DNA from: Linderina pennispora | Taxonomy: Eukaryota; Kickxellomycota; Kickxellomycetes; Kickxellales; Kickxellaceae | Assembly: GCF_002104995.1 (NCBI RefSeq) | Contig: NW_024468254.1 | Span: 186,001 to 250,000, forward strand | Length of the DNA: 64,000 bases | Direction: 5' to 3' | In this document: in pieces, positions 27,343 to 39,169 of the stretch | How positions within the stretch are numbered: the first letter of the stretch is position 1 | How the letters are laid out: each line of letters begins with the position of its first letter | Program-made: the position numbers and the translations under genes | The notes under the pieces: model-generated | Seen by the model: only the letters and a program-made list of their open reading frames with translations | Told to the model about the DNA's origin: nothing | The model's database searches: none

Positions 27343-29799
27343 CTAGGATGGCTCGCCATCACTCGTGCTGGCAGCAAGACTCTCGTAAAACAGATTGCAA
27401 ATGAGCTGCATATCATTGACGCTGTCCTCGTGCGGCGCACCCATCTCACGCCACAGATCCAGCTTGCGCAGCACATAGTCCAAAGGACTGTACCCCCACT
27501 GGTCCCAGATTTCGACGGTAATGTTTGGCAGCAGCAGCAAATACTGGACAATCTCGACCTGACCAGCAATAACAGCAAAGAACAGCACAGTGCGGCCCTC
27601 GTAGTCAGTGCAGTCAAGGTTGAACCCCGCACGTACCGCCAGCTTGACAAACTCAATATCCCCACGCGTCACCGCATTCTGCATGCTCACCATCAGGTCC
27701 TTGGTCTCGGCGTCGCTGAAATGCGCTCCGGCATTTACAAGCAACTGGACCATCTCGGGATGGCGCGACAGGATGGCTGCAAACAGGGGTGTATGACCCA
27801 TGCGGCTCAGCACATGCACGCTGGCGCCGCGCTTCAGCAGAAAGCGCGCGCACGGCAGCTGGCCAGCGCGCACCGCGCAGTGCAGAGGCGTCTGGCCGGT
27901 GTAGTCATAGCACGTGACTTCCAGGAAATTATTTGATGCTGATTCCAGAAGGTACATCCCCTGCAAATCGCCGGTTGCCGCCGCCGTACACAGCAGAACA
28001 GGAAAGAACGACCGGTAGATGGACGCGCGCTCAGTCACTGTCTCGCGCGACTGCATTGGGCTGCGGCGGCGGCGTGACTCGGCCTCCGACTGGGTGCGGG
28101 CGACCACGGGTAGATCCGACTCGCTGGAGCCAATACTGGGCGACATTGGCATGGCCGGCGGCTCCAGGTCAGCCTCGTTGGCCTGGGTCTCGTCGAGGAT
28201 CTGGCGGGCGACGAACTGCGCAAAGGTGTTGGAGCGCACGTGGCCGGAGGAGAAAATCGGGCGCTTGTGCGATTGCACAATGGTCAGCTCACCGCGCAGG
28301 CTGCGGCTCAGCATGTCCCGGCACTTGTCTGGTGAGAAGCCGCGGCCCAGCAGGTAGCTGAGCTTGGTCAGAGCGCATTCTGACGTCATGTCGCGGCCAG
28401 GCACCACCCGGGCGTTGGTCAGGCCACGAGCTGTCGCATACAGATCCGACACGTTGCCGCGCTGGCACTGCGTGACATTGACGATAACCACACCGCGCTC
28501 GCTGGCCTCGGCCAGGGCCTCGAGGATATTGGGCCTCGTGTCGGGGGCATTGCCAGCGCCAAAGGTCTCCAGGACAATTCCCTGGATGGGCGGTGCCAGG
28601 AACGCGCGGATGGCGGCAGCCGAGATGCCTGGAAACAGCCGCAGAGTGGCCACATTGCAGTTCATCTGCTTGTGGGCGCAGAACGGCATGATGCAGTTGG
28701 GCCGCAGGACCTCGGGCCAGTTGACCTCAATGTCCACGCCCACCTTGACCAGCGGCGCCAGATTCGGGGATCCAAAGGCCTCAAAGTCCATCGCATCGAT
28801 TTTCACGCACCGGTTGCCGCGGAACAGCTTGTTGCTGAAATACAGCGTTACCTCTGGAATCACAAAATGCCCAGCGACCGTCAGCGCCCCGAGGAAGTTC
28901 TCGATGCCGTCGTTACGCACCTCGGCGATGGGCACCTGCGAGCCGGTCACTATCACCGACTTGCCCAGGTTCTGCAGCATGAAGCTCAGCGCACCCGCTG
29001 TGTATGCCATTGTATCGGTGCCATGCAGGATGATGAAGGCATCGAACATGTAGTAGAACTTTTCGATGTCCGTGACAATCCGCACCCAGTCGGTCATGTC
29101 CATGTTGCACGAGTCGAGCAGCGGGTCGTACTCCAGGAAGCAGTACTGCACGCGCCGCCCATACATCGATCGGGGCGTGATCAGCCATTCTGACAGCCGC
29201 CCGGGCGTGCCCGTGCCGCGCGGATCCGAGCTGTCAGGACCCGAAACTGAAAGCCCCTGCTGCTGACTATCCGGCCCGCCTGCCGTATCCGGCTCCTCGG
29301 TCTTCTCCGGCTCGTCAACCAGACGCAATCCCTCGAGCCTCTCCACCGGCTGGTCCTCTGCCGTGCTATTCGGCCGGCTCTGCCCGCGCTTCAATTCCTT
29401 GAGCCGCATCCTCGCCTGCTCCACCAGAACCCTGGACGCCATGCCCGAAGCATTGCCGCTTTTCCTGCCCGTTGGCGCTGCGCGTGTATTGCCGGTGTGC
29501 ATGCCGGTGCGCTGGAACTCCAGGTCAAAGTCGTCAAAGCCGTTTGGATCGTGGAACCGCCCGATTGACCGCAGCCTCTCCGGCAGGTAGCCTTTGACCG
29601 GATGGTAGCCGAGCACGTCGTCGTGCTTCATGCCGATCGTCCCGCCAGTGTAAATCACAAGCACTTTGGAGACGCCCTGCGTGAGCGCCTCCTCGTGCTG
29701 TGCGCACATGCGCTGGAAGTCTGCCGTCTCACTGTAGTGGTGTGCTGCGATGCTGGCGTTCTGTGGCGAGTGTGGCCGTGATTCCGAATTCGAGCTCAT
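27343..29799 (-). CDS. L-asparaginase fused to ankyrin repeats
   Basis: 818 aa from the ATG at 29799 (MSSNSESR). The N-terminal asparaginase half shows VIYTGGTIGM (48-57) with the nucleophile threonine motif, and ILHGTDTMAYTAGALSF with the second catalytic Thr-Asp. GNRCVKIDAMDFEAFGSPN and ETFGAGNAPD are also typical of cytosolic type I enzymes and of ASPG (60-kDa lysophospholipase). A low-complexity insert of about 130 residues splits the first and second motifs. The C-terminal 200 residues hold ankyrin repeats (GQTPLHCAVRAGQLPCARFL, GHTPLFAAILSRHPEMVQLL, GRTVLFFAVIAGQVEIVQYL). It hydrolyses asparagine to aspartate. Ankyrins probably mediate assembly or regulation. The 95-codon upstream extension is not used. 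Confidence 0.88.
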   Translation of the reverse strand: MSSNSESRPHSPQNASIAAHHYSETADFQRMCAQHEEALTQGVSKVLVIYTGGTIGMKHDDVLGYHPVKGYLPERLRSIGRFHDPNGFDDFDLEFQRTGMHTGNTRAAPTGRKSGNASGMASRVLVEQARMRLKELKRGQSRPNSTAEDQPVERLEGLRLVDEPEKTEEPDTAGGPDSQQQGLSVSGPDSSDPRGTGTPGRLSEWLITPRSMYGRRVQYCFLEYDPLLDSCNMDMTDWVRIVTDIEKFYYMFDAFIILHGTDTMAYTAGALSFMLQNLGKSVIVTGSQVPIAEVRNDGIENFLGALTVAGHFVIPEVTLYFSNKLFRGNRCVKIDAMDFEAFGSPNLAPLVKVGVDIEVNWPEVLRPNCIMPFCAHKQMNCNVATLRLFPGISAAAIRAFLAPPIQGIVLETFGAGNAPDTRPNILEALAEASERGVVIVNVTQCQRGNVSDLYATARGLTNARVVPGRDMTSECALTKLSYLLGRGFSPDKCRDMLSRSLRGELTIVQSHKRPIFSSGHVRSNTFAQFVARQILDETQANEADLEPPAMPMSPSIGSSESDLPVVARTQSEAESRRRRSPMQSRETVTERASIYRSFFPVLLCTAAATGDLQGMYLLESASNNFLEVTCYDYTGQTPLHCAVRAGQLPCARFLLKRGASVHVLSRMGHTPLFAAILSRHPEMVQLLVNAGAHFSDAETKDLMVSMQNAVTRGDIEFVKLAVRAGFNLDCTDYEGRTVLFFAVIAGQVEIVQYLLLLPNITVEIWDQWGYSPLDYVLRKLDLWREMGAPHEDSVNDMQLICNLFYESLAASTSDGEPS

Positions 29800-30581
29800 T
29801 ATTACTATTAACAAAAAAGAGAACCAAAAAGGGCACAGGGAAGTAAAACCGCTAGTGCTCCGAGAAGCTATGCGCCAAACAAAAGAAATGCGGGGTAGGA
29901 GCAACAGGCGACTATAGTGTTTTCTAACCCAATCTACACTGACGAAAATGTTGAGTGGGTTTCCCACGACAGAGGGGAGTTTTTTGCAGACAAATGTAGC
30001 TGCTTCAGCAAAACCTGCCACACACAGCCGACAAGCGCACTGACCCGGGGTTGATTGCCATGTCCTGCCGTCGTGTGAATGCATGACTTTCCAGATGAAT
30101 CACATCCTTCCATCTACTAGCCAACTAGTCATCTGCCCAACATGCGGAAATCCAAGCAATAGTATTTGGCATGATATGTGCGCATGTGTGCCAATTAGTT
30201 TCAACATGCAACTCGCCAACCGCCGAAGTGGTTGGGACAGCGAGCTAAACCCACCATGCAGCCGGGTCAGATACAAGCATTCACTAGTGGTACTGTGTCC
30301 ACTGCTGGCACTTGGTGTGCCCAGCCTAGGTTGGGAGAGGTCTTGAAGCCTATACCTACAACGGAAAACTAGAACGAGAGGCAAGCATACGTACACATCT
30401 AATACTGTATCGCTGTCGACAAAAGATACATTGTGTGTATTGCGTGGCAGCCGGGCCAGGCGTCGTCACCAATCATATAGCCAATGACTGTAGCCCGGAA
30501 TTACAGAACAGAACAATTCAATGAGGCTATTGCAGTCGCCACCTAATGATGTCATATTAAGCACTTTTAAATATAAAGCTT
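29800..30581. promoter_or_regulatory. Asparaginase promoter region
   Basis: About 0.78 kb between the asparaginase start and the stop of the tomosyn-like gene, both on the minus strand. Short unrelated frames only. Confidence 0.45.
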
Positions 30582-33500
30582 TCAGAACAGCCCAAACCGC
30601 TTCTTCTTGTTAGCCTCCTGCTGCGCATTGTACGCCTTGATTTCCTGCAGGAAGCTTGCTGACTGCTGCGCGTTCCGCTCCATCTTCTGCCCCAAATCCT
30701 CCAGCATCTGTCCGCGCTTCTCCATCATATTGCGCGTCTGCGAGAACCCTGCCGTGTCTGTCGCTCCGTGTATCGTTGCTGACCGGCCCAGCCCTTTGCG
30801 ATTACCTGCTGGTCGACCGCTGGCCGAGTGCACAGTAGATGTGCGGCCTAGGGCCGCTGGGGGCTTGTGCAGACGGGCACCGGGCTGAGTGCCGCCCATC
30901 CGCAGCAAGTCGCGGTGGTGGCTGTCGAGCATTCCGCTGACCTCCTCAGGGGTTTTAGGCGTGGCCACCATGCTACCAAACCATGACGCCAGCGATGCTG
31001 GCCGCACCGGCCGCTCTGGGGCCTTGGCAGTCTGGTCGAACATCGAGCGGCCAGTAGAATCGTCAAACCCGGCACCAACACTGAACCCATCCACCACCGA
31101 TGCCTGCAGCAGCAGCGCATGCGGGCCAAGCAACGAAATGTGTCCGTGCGAGTTGATTTGGATATCACAGCTGCCGATCATCTCCTTGGCGCCCGGGATT
31201 GCATGCGTGGCATCGCAGCTCAGATTGTGGATTGACAGAAGTGACGCATTGCCGTGGCTGTCGATGGCCACAAGCCCGTGCCAGCCCGTGTGCAGCTTGA
31301 CTGCACGCACCTTGACGAACTGGCTGCCGACTGGCGCCGAATGCGTCGCCAGGGGCAGCGATGTGAAGCCTGCATGGCTCGTGATCTGCTTGCGCGTGGC
31401 CACAATCAGCAGGTGGGGTGGCAGCTCTGGGTCCTCCTCCAGAACAGACGGCTCCAGGCTTGCGACCTCCAGGTAGATGATCTCACCACTACCCGCCCAC
31501 TGCTTGGCCTGCGGCGGCAGCGTGCCGTAGATTGAGTAAAGCGACACGTTGCCGCGCGATGTGCCAATAATCAGATGATCGTCGCTCCCAGCACCTGAGC
31601 TGCCCGCCGCCTCCTTGCTGCCGCTGGCGCGGACCGGCAGCCGCACAATATTGGCGGCAGTGATATGCTCTGGGATCTTGGTTGTCTTTTTGCCCAGGTT
31701 GGCCATGCCAAAGATATCGCGCACATTTTGGTCTGCCTGTGGCTCGAAATTCAGGTTGTCCGCCAGAAGCACAGCTTGATTCACGCAGTCGACAACTACC
31801 ACGACCCCGCCTTCGTATATAACTGCCACGACACCATCGTAGCCAGCGATGACATCGATGATGCGCCGCTTGTGGAACCGCGCAAGCATGAACGGCAGAA
31901 TCACCGGCGTCTGTTGCTCCAGCCCAGGCGACATGGGCGAGTCGTCCGATCCCAATGGGCTATTCGGCATGTTTGCTCTGGTTGGCTTGTTTGGCAACCC
32001 AATGTCAGACACCATCTCGCGCTCAGTCGCCGAGAACCGCAGCCCATGGACCATTTCTGACATCTCCGTGTTGATCCTGGTGCGCCGTGCTGCCCAAACC
32101 GTGCTGTCAATCACCATGGGCCGCGACGGCATTCCCATTGCAGCCGCCAGACCGCTGCCCAGCTCCTGCGACTCGTCAACAGCGCCAAGTCCGGCAGCAA
32201 CAATTCCAGCGAGTTTGTCCTCTTCAGGCAGTTCGCCAGGGAGGGAGGTGTGGCGGCCAACAAACTTTGACAGGCGGCGGGTGAGTCGGCCCTCGTGCAG
32301 GGACCCGGACCGCTGCCGGACATGCAGGGTCATGCGCGAGCCCAGCCCGGTGGCGCTGTTCAAGAGCGAGCTGCGCCTGGAGCTACGGCGAGAGCTGGTG
32401 GTGGAGCTGTGCTTGGAACTCGCAGGCGAAAGCGGGATATCAATTAGCTCTTGGGTACCTCCATCGGGCTCCTGCGCCTTGTCTTGCTGGTCAAGGGCCT
32501 CATCTTGCTCTTTGCACGCCCTGTCGTTTTCTTTCATAGACCCTTCGCTAGTATCAGACGGCTTGGACACAGTCTCCGACGGCGACACTGTCTCATCGGT
32601 GGTCAGCTGCAGCTCCTCCTCGTCTTCTTCCTGGATGCTGGCCTTCATGGCCTGATCAATCATGACTTGTGCATCCAGGTAGTACACCAGCGATAGCTCC
32701 CGCAGCTCCTCGAGCGGCGTTTGCTTCTTTGACAGCACGATGCGCGGATCCTCAGTAATCACACACAGTAGCGTCTCGCCGCTACCAGTACCCACGGCCA
32801 ACATTCCGCTGCTTGCGTATAGATCCATCGACGTGATCTCACCTTCGATGCCCAGCAGCCTCGCCACGTACTTGTAGTTCATGCACACCCCAATGCATCG
32901 CTCGAGGTCGTGCGAGTACGAGCACCACAGCGACACATGCCCAGACGTGTCAGCACAGCATAAAAGCTGGCTCAGCCCATTGGTCATGTCGCCTGGCGAC
33001 AGTCCGCGCTCCGACGCGCCGCCATCCGGTCCAAACAGACCGTCGCCAATGGTGTTTGGCAGCGCATCAAACAGGGACAGGTTGAGCGTGCCCTTGGCAC
33101 TACGCGCGACCGTTGCAGGCGTCGAGCACCATGAGAGCTCGCCCGGCAGCCTGGTTGACCGAGCAATCCGCAGGGCCGAGTCGACGGTCAGCACGCGCAC
33201 AGCGCTGGGCCGCCCAATAGTAATGGCAAGGCCATGGACGCCGTCATTACCGCTGCGCCATGGCGACCGCAGCGGCAGCGGTGCCAATGCCATCATCGAC
33301 GAGTCGATCTCGTAGCGCTCAAGGGGCCGCACATCACGCCCACTCTTGATGTGGCCAGCCTGGTCGCCCGTGGCCAGGGTATGCACGAGCTGCTTGAACG
33401 TGACCGACGACCCCGAGCACACCACCAGGAACGACTGGTTCAGGTGGGCGTGGGTGCACCACCGCACGTTACCCAGACACCGCAGAGGAGCGCTGATGTC

Positions 33501-34458
33501 CCGGTTGCTGATCTGACCGGCCAGGATATCAGCGTGCTCGATCGTTCGCGCCACCGCCGGCTGCGGCCCGTCGCCGATGCTGAACACACACACGACGCCG
33601 TTGTCGTACACTGCTGCAAACTGGCTGCCAGACGGCGCCCAGCTGGCACCCGTCAACCGCGGCTCCACCAGCTGCACGCTGCCCACCCGCGGCATCGCCG
33701 ACGAGCCCGGCTCCATGATGCCCGACGGCACACGCACCGAGCGCTTCAGGCTGCTGGGGTGGTCAAAAACAAACCCCTCCTTGATCGACTCCTTCTCGCT
33801 TGCCTCAAACCCCCGCAGCTCCCACACGATGCACCCGCCATCCGCATACGCAACCAGGATGCGGTCGCTGTCAAGCGGGTGCGACTCGACGCTGGCCACG
33901 GGGATGTTGGGCGACAGCGCATAGCAGGCAATCGAGTAGTCGGATTTCTTGCCGTTGGCCAGATCCACAAAGTACACGCGCCCGTTCTCGCTGCCCACCA
34001 TCAGCCAGCCCGTGCCCTGCAGAACCGACATGGCTGTGGGCAGGCTCGGCAGCTTGTACGCGTAGCACACGCTCAGCGTGTCTGTGTCGAATGCCCACAG
34101 GACGCCCTGGGTGTCGATGGCCGCCAGCGCCGGTGTGTTTGGCACAAAGCAGAGGAATTGGATTCCGTCAGTGCGCTTTGTCTGCAGGCGGCTGGCCGAC
34201 GGGTATTTGGGGGAGAACAGCTTGATGCTGCCGTTGCTGTAGCCGACTGCCAGCAGCTTCTGCGTCGGCTCAGACGTCACTGCCGTCACATCCACTCGCG
34301 GGTCGATGTACCTGTCCTATTACAGGGATGTTAGCGTGGCTGCCGCGTGTCAGGGTCCGGTTCCCACCCACCGCAAAGCGCCAGTGACAACTTACCTTGA
34401 CGACCCGCAGGTCCTTGTCTGAGAAAATGCTGTATCTGTGCTTTTTGCGGCTGTTCAT
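30582..34458 (-). CDS. Tomosyn/Lgl/Sro7-family protein with R-SNARE-like tail
   Basis: Two coding exons, 34458-34396 (MNSRKKHRYSIFSDKDLRVV...) and 34316-30582, give 1265 aa. The 79-bp intron 34395-34317 has GTAAGT and TAATAG borders and a GCTAAC branch point. The body is built of WD40-type repeats typical of the Lgl family (LAVGYSNGSIKLFSPKYPS, WLMVGSENGRVYFVDLANGK). A long Ser/Glu/Arg-rich insert lies near the middle. The last 49 residues hold MEKRGQMLEDLGQKMERNAQ, which aligns with the VAMP-type SNARE motif; Arg1222 falls at the central layer. Family members control vesicle fusion by binding t-SNAREs. Yeast Sro7 lacks this SNARE end, so the gene is closer in layout to tomosyn. Confidence 0.88.
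34317..34395 (-). other. Spliceosomal intron (79 bp) of the tomosyn-like gene
   Basis: GTAAGT donor after the Lys codon of exon 1, TAATAG acceptor, branch-point GCTAAC about 17 nt before the 3' end. Joining keeps the frame in phase 0 (..RVVK | DRYIDPR..). Confidence 0.85.
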
Positions 34459-34896
34459 TTGAATTTTAGAATGCTCTTGGCGAGAGAAGCGACTGGAATA
34501 GAAAATAAGGCAGAATGGTTTAACGTGGAGAAGAGAAAAGAGGAGAGGGCGCGCGAGAAAGCACCTCAACTGCGTGCTGTCACCAGATCGCTCTGCCATC
34601 GTCGCCGCCGCCGCTGTCGCCGGCAGCAGCAAGCTGTGACGTCGAAGGCGCATACGCCTGGGAGCAGAGCTCTAGACACTGCCCTATTAATAGACTGAAA
34701 TTTTTTCAGCAAGACGGCAATTATCCTTTCTGCTTGGTAGTTGAGGGAAGGCATGCCAGCTTTGCGCCAGCATCGCAAGTGACCAGCAGGTAGCCGGCTG
34801 TTCTAACCGGGACATGATGCACCATCGCTGCCAGATATCGAGATACTATTTTTAGAAGACATCAAGGGATAATGTAAGAAAGGCGTTTTGGGCAGT
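34459..34896. promoter_or_regulatory. Tomosyn-like promoter region
   Basis: 438 bp between the exon-1 start of the tomosyn-like gene and the HSP90 stop, same strand. No supported gene. Confidence 0.45.
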
Positions 34897-37008
34897 TTAG
34901 TCGATCTCCTCCATGTTCGACTCGGTCACCTCCTCCAGAGCAGGAGCGTCGGTGCCCTCGCCGGCAACGGCCTCCTCGTCATCGTCGAGGCTGAGGCCGA
35001 GCTTGATCATGCGGTAGATGCGGTTCGAGAACTGCGACGGGTCCTCAAGCGAGAAGCCCGAGGCCAGCAGCGACGACTCGAACATGAGCTGGACCAGGTC
35101 GCGGACCGTCTTGTCGTTCTTGTCAGCCTCGACCTTGGTCTTGAGCTCGCGGATGATGGGGTGGGTCGGCTGGATGCCCAGAGTGCGCTTCGAGGCCATG
35201 TACGCCGACATGCCGCCCGAGTCACGCAGGGCCTGCGACTTCATGATGCGCTCCATGTTGGCCGTCCAGCCGAACTGGCCGGTCAGGATGACGCACGGCG
35301 ACTCCGAGATCATGTCGGTGACAATGACCTTCTCGACCTTCTCGCCAAGGATCTCCTTGATGGTCGAGCACAGCGGCTCGAGCTCCTTCTTCTGCTCCTC
35401 GAAGCGCTTCTTCTCCTCCTCGTCATCCTCGAGCTCCAGGCCCTCCTTGGTGACCGACTTGAGCTCCTTGCCCTCGTAGTCCTTGAGCTGCTGGACAGAG
35501 TACTCGTCGATCGGGTCGACCAGGAACAGGACCTCGTAGCCCTTGCGCTTCAGCACCTCCAGGAACGGCGAGCTCTCGACCGCCTGGCGCGACTCGCCGG
35601 TGATGTAGTAGATGTACTTCTGCTTCTCGGGCATGCGGGTGACGTAGTCCTTGAGCGAGGTGGGCTCGTCGGTCGACTTGGTCGAGTAGTAGCGCAGGAA
35701 CTCGGCCAGCTTGGCGCGGTTCTGCGAGTCCTCGTGGATACCCAGCTTGATGTTCTTGCTGAACGCCTCGTAGAACTTGTTGAAGTTGTCCTTGTCCTCG
35801 GCGATCTCGTTGAACATGTCAATGCACTTCTTGACCAGGTTCTTGCGGATGACCTTCAGGATCTTGTTCTGCTGCAGCACCTCACGCGACAGGTTGAGCG
35901 GCAGGTCCTCCGAATCGACGATACCCTTGACAAAGCTGAGCCACTCGGGGATCAGCTCCTCGCAGTCGTCCATGATGAACACGCGGCGCACGTACAGCTT
36001 GATGTTGTTGCGCTTCTTCTTGCCCTCAAACATGTCGAACGGCGCGCGGCACGGGGTGAACAGGATCGAGCGGAACTCGAGCTGGCCCTCAACCGAGAAG
36101 TGCTTGACGGCGAGCGGGTCCTCCCAGTCGTTGGTCAGCGACTTGTAGAACGCGTTGTACTCGTCCTTCTCGATCGTGTCGGGGTTGCGGGTCCAGATGG
36201 GCTTGGTCTGGTTCAGCTCCTCGTCGACCGTCTCGTTCTCCTTGACCTTCTTGGTCTTGGGCTTCTTCTCAGCCTCGTCGTCGTCCTCGACCTCCTCAAT
36301 CTTGGCCTTGCCCTCGTCCTTCTCCTCGTCGGCGTCAACCTCCTCGGCGTCGTCGACGGGCACCTCCTTCTCGACCTCCTTCTGGAAGATGAGGTGGATG
36401 GGGTACGAGATGAACTCGGAGTGCTTCTTCACGACCTCCTTGATGCGGCGCTCCTCGAGGTACTCGCCCTGGTCCTCCTTGAGGTGCAGGCGGATCTCGG
36501 TACCGCGGCCCAGAGGCTCGTTGACAGTGTCGCGGGTGACAGTGAAGTTCTGTCCCGCGCTCGAGCGCCAGATGTACTGCTCGTCGTCGTTGTGCTTCGA
36601 AATAACCTCGACCTCGTCGGCGACCAGGTATGCCGAGTAGAAACCGACACCGAACTGACCGATCATCGACGCGTCCTTGGTCTCCTGGACCATCTCCATG
36701 AAGGCCTTGGTGCCCGACTTGGCAATGGTTCCCAGGTTGTTGATGAGGTCGGCCTTGGTCATACCGATACCGCTATCGCGGATGACCAGGACCTTGTTGG
36801 CGGCGTCCGGGATAATCGTGATCTTGAGCTCCTTGCCGGTGTCCAGGACCGACGGGTCAGTCAGCGACTGGTAGCGGATCTTGTCCAGGGCATCGCTGGC
36901 GTTCGAGATGAGCTCACGCAGGAAAATTTCCTTGTTCTGGTAGACAGCGTTGACGATGAGGCTCATCAGCTGAGAGATCTCAGCCTGGAAGTTGAAGGTC
37001 TCAGACAT
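34897..37008 (-). CDS. HSP90: Cytosolic HSP90 chaperone
   Basis: 703 aa, normal length. The N-terminal ATPase domain starts [20 protein letters not shown] and has [31 protein letters not shown] and [16 protein letters not shown] charged linker (about 220-262) precedes the middle domain ([20 protein letters not shown]). The C-terminal dimerisation domain follows. The chain ends NMEEID, so the usual MEEVD tail that binds TPR co-chaperones has Ile for Val. HSP90 folds kinases, receptors and other clients. The complementary strand carries a 720-codon frame, an artefact of strong codon bias. Expression is likely high and heat-inducible, but I could not confirm a clean heat-shock element. Confidence 0.97.
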   Translation of the reverse strand: MSETFNFQAEISQLMSLIVNAVYQNKEIFLRELISNASDALDKIRYQSLTDPSVLDTGKELKITIIPDAANKVLVIRDSGIGMTKADLINNLGTIAKSGTKAFMEMVQETKDASMIGQFGVGFYSAYLVADEVEVISKHNDDEQYIWRSSAGQNFTVTRDTVNEPLGRGTEIRLHLKEDQGEYLEERRIKEVVKKHSEFISYPIHLIFQKEVEKEVPVDDAEEVDADEEKDEGKAKIEEVEDDDEAEKKPKTKKVKENETVDEELNQTKPIWTRNPDTIEKDEYNAFYKSLTNDWEDPLAVKHFSVEGQLEFRSILFTPCRAPFDMFEGKKKRNNIKLYVRRVFIMDDCEELIPEWLSFVKGIVDSEDLPLNLSREVLQQNKILKVIRKNLVKKCIDMFNEIAEDKDNFNKFYEAFSKNIKLGIHEDSQNRAKLAEFLRYYSTKSTDEPTSLKDYVTRMPEKQKYIYYITGESRQAVESSPFLEVLKRKGYEVLFLVDPIDEYSVQQLKDYEGKELKSVTKEGLELEDDEEEKKRFEEQKKELEPLCSTIKEILGEKVEKVIVTDMISESPCVILTGQFGWTANMERIMKSQALRDSGGMSAYMASKRTLGIQPTHPIIRELKTKVEADKNDKTVRDLVQLMFESSLLASGFSLEDPSQFSNRIYRMIKLGLSLDDDEEAVAGEGTDAPALEEVTESNMEEID

Positions 37009-37100
37009 GGCTGGTTAGAAAAAATGTACGGGTGGGTGAATAAAAAATGAGGAAGAAAATTTTGCGAGTGGAGCAGAGGTGTGCCCAAGCAGCAGCCTTC

Positions 37101-37109
37101 CCTTTTATG
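37101..37109 (-). promoter_or_regulatory. TATA-like box of HSP90
   Basis: CATAAAAGG on the minus strand, about 95 bp upstream of the HSP90 ATG at 37008. Position suits a TATA element. The match is partial. Confidence 0.4.
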
Positions 37110-39169
37110 CGGTGTTGACGCCTAAAATGATGAGGAGGAGGGGCTGGCCCAGAAAATAAAAAAGTTCTACGAGTTTCTAAAAACCTCAAGCCAACTTTCT
37201 AGCAAATGCTAGTCCACAAGTGGCCAAAGTCGGATTTCATCTCTCACTGAGGCGGTCCTGTGAACCGAGCCGAACCGCAGCCGAGACAACAATAACGCCT
37301 CATCAGGAAGGAGTGCCCACACTATGCTTTTGGCTTTTAGCGCCAGTGGCACAGGGGAGTGAAGGCCCTTCTCACAGCTGACCGCGCTCAGCGAGGTCTA
37401 CTTTGCCCAAAGATGCCTGAGCGTTTGTAACATAGTGCTGAATGCGCCCAGAAAATAGGTATGGAGAGTGAGGGCCGGAAGCGTGAAATGCGCTTTAAAA
37501 AGAGGTGTTCTAGAGCTGACCAGCACAGTCAGGGCGGTAACCAGCCTTAGCCCTATTAACCCGCAGCAATCAAACCCGACCCCTCAGCGAGTCTCATTTC
37601 TGTGTATGCTCCACCAGAACCATGCTCCAGTTCGGACACAAGCTACCCTCCATGATCCCTCCGCAGACCTTGTACCAGCGTGTGAAGGCATTACTGGCTG
37701 ATTGCTCAGCACCATGTTGCCCTGGCAACGCCACTAAGCTACCACTCACATTCTAGTGTGTGGATCCAGCGCAAATGTACAAGCTAACCCAACTCTCTAT
37801 GTAGGGCATGCATAATGTGGCCAAGACTCCATACCAACATGCCTGCTGAGTGGCGGACTGTAGATGGCCGTGCTAGAAGTGTCGCTAGTTTTCTATCACT
37901 TGTCCTCCTGTTCACGGCTACTTCTCCTTCCTTGCTGCCTAGGACAAAGGCAGTTCAGGCCACACCCAGAAAGCAAATTCAATGTTCATACATGACTATG
38001 ATTCCCTTACAAATGTTGTTGTCTCCCTCAACTGCGAATGCATGCCTGTTGCCCTCTGCCAGAGTACGGCCGGGACTTTGGACTTGCTATTTTTGCTGTG
38101 GCATAGCTGGCCACCCCATCCCTTTTGCACACCGAGATTGACATTGCAATGTCGGCTATGGCAAAGAGTTGAGAGGCCAGCGTTCGTCATCCTGGGCACA
38201 GCTTCTGTGGCTGAATGCTGGCTTGTCCAGCAGTTGCTGCTTCATTTTCCGCCAAGAGGCACCCTTATTCCTGCAGCTTTGTATGGCAGAAGGTGTGATA
38301 CGCCAAGGATGAACCATACGAAAAGAGCCCTGATTATTTAACTGAGCGTGCTCTACTTGGTGGTTGAGCGGCAGGGTTCATATGACAATCCCCTTCGAGT
38401 ATTTAGAGACTATACTATTCAACATTACAGATGGCAGGATGTTCAGCCTTAGACCTGTATTATTTTACCAGCTGCTTGCTTAAGATGAATCATTCCCGAA
38501 CATTAGGTGGCTGCCGGGTGGCCAAGCTATTACCAAATGTAAACAATGCTCTGTCATCGGGCTATATGCAGCACCGCAATAGACAGCGCCAAAACAGCAA
38601 AGACATATGGCTGGTAGGCTGTGTCAAAAATGGACAGGCGATTTCCAAAGCCAAGAGCGCCGAGAAAAATCAATTAAATGTGCTGTTCATGAACGAATGT
38701 GTTCCTGTCAAGGCAACCTGGGTCAGCGAGAGCGAGAGAGCGGAGAAGCAACATAGGGGATGACATGCATCGCTTGCTTGCAGGCTGGCACCCATTGTCC
38801 CAGCTGCCATGGCTTGCCAATCTCCTTTTAGACTTGCTTTTTCATGTCTTGTGAGCATCACTACGCCTGCCAACATGCAAATTAGGAAAAAGAAGGTTGA
38901 TATGGTGGCCGTTTTGGCGAGTATTTGTGGAATATATTGGGTGGCAGTATAGATGATGCCCACTTTTCATAATGAGGGAAGCAAAAACCTATGTAATTTG
39001 TGTGGAGATACCCAGAAATTCTCTATTTCAAACCTCAGGGATAAATAGGCAACCAACAGGCAACGTGGTTTTTTTCTTCACAACACTTTTCTTTGCAAAC
39101 TTTTTACATCATCTTAGTAAACTCCATCCACTTTTGCACCAGAGCAGAACTATTTATCAATTAAATACC
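37110..39169. other. Gene-poor region upstream of HSP90
   Basis: About 2 kb with only short frames. A 97-codon minus-strand frame (38670-38963) begins MGIIYTATQYIPQILAKTAT and has one hydrophobic stretch. It faintly recalls a PQ-loop membrane protein, but stops cut it off. A near heat-shock sequence TTCTAGAG occurs at about 37508. Nothing firm. Confidence 0.35.

Noticed and set aside
33234-34334. 366-codon plus-strand frame opposite the tomosyn-like gene
   Set aside because: Arg/His-rich by composition, and the minus strand is a clear WD40 gene with a splice site.
34888-37050. 720-codon plus-strand frame opposite HSP90
   Set aside because: Leu/Val/Asp-rich mirror of a highly biased HSP90 coding strand. 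No domain, and the opposite strand is a certain gene.
37141-37520. Possible heat-shock elements upstream of HSP90
   Set aside because: TTCTACGAGTTTC and TTCTAGAG only partly match alternating nGAAn units, so not claimed as sites.
38670-38963. Minus-strand frame with YIPQI, possible PQ-loop membrane protein
   Set aside because: Only one hydrophobic segment and a stop soon after. The resemblance rests on five residues.
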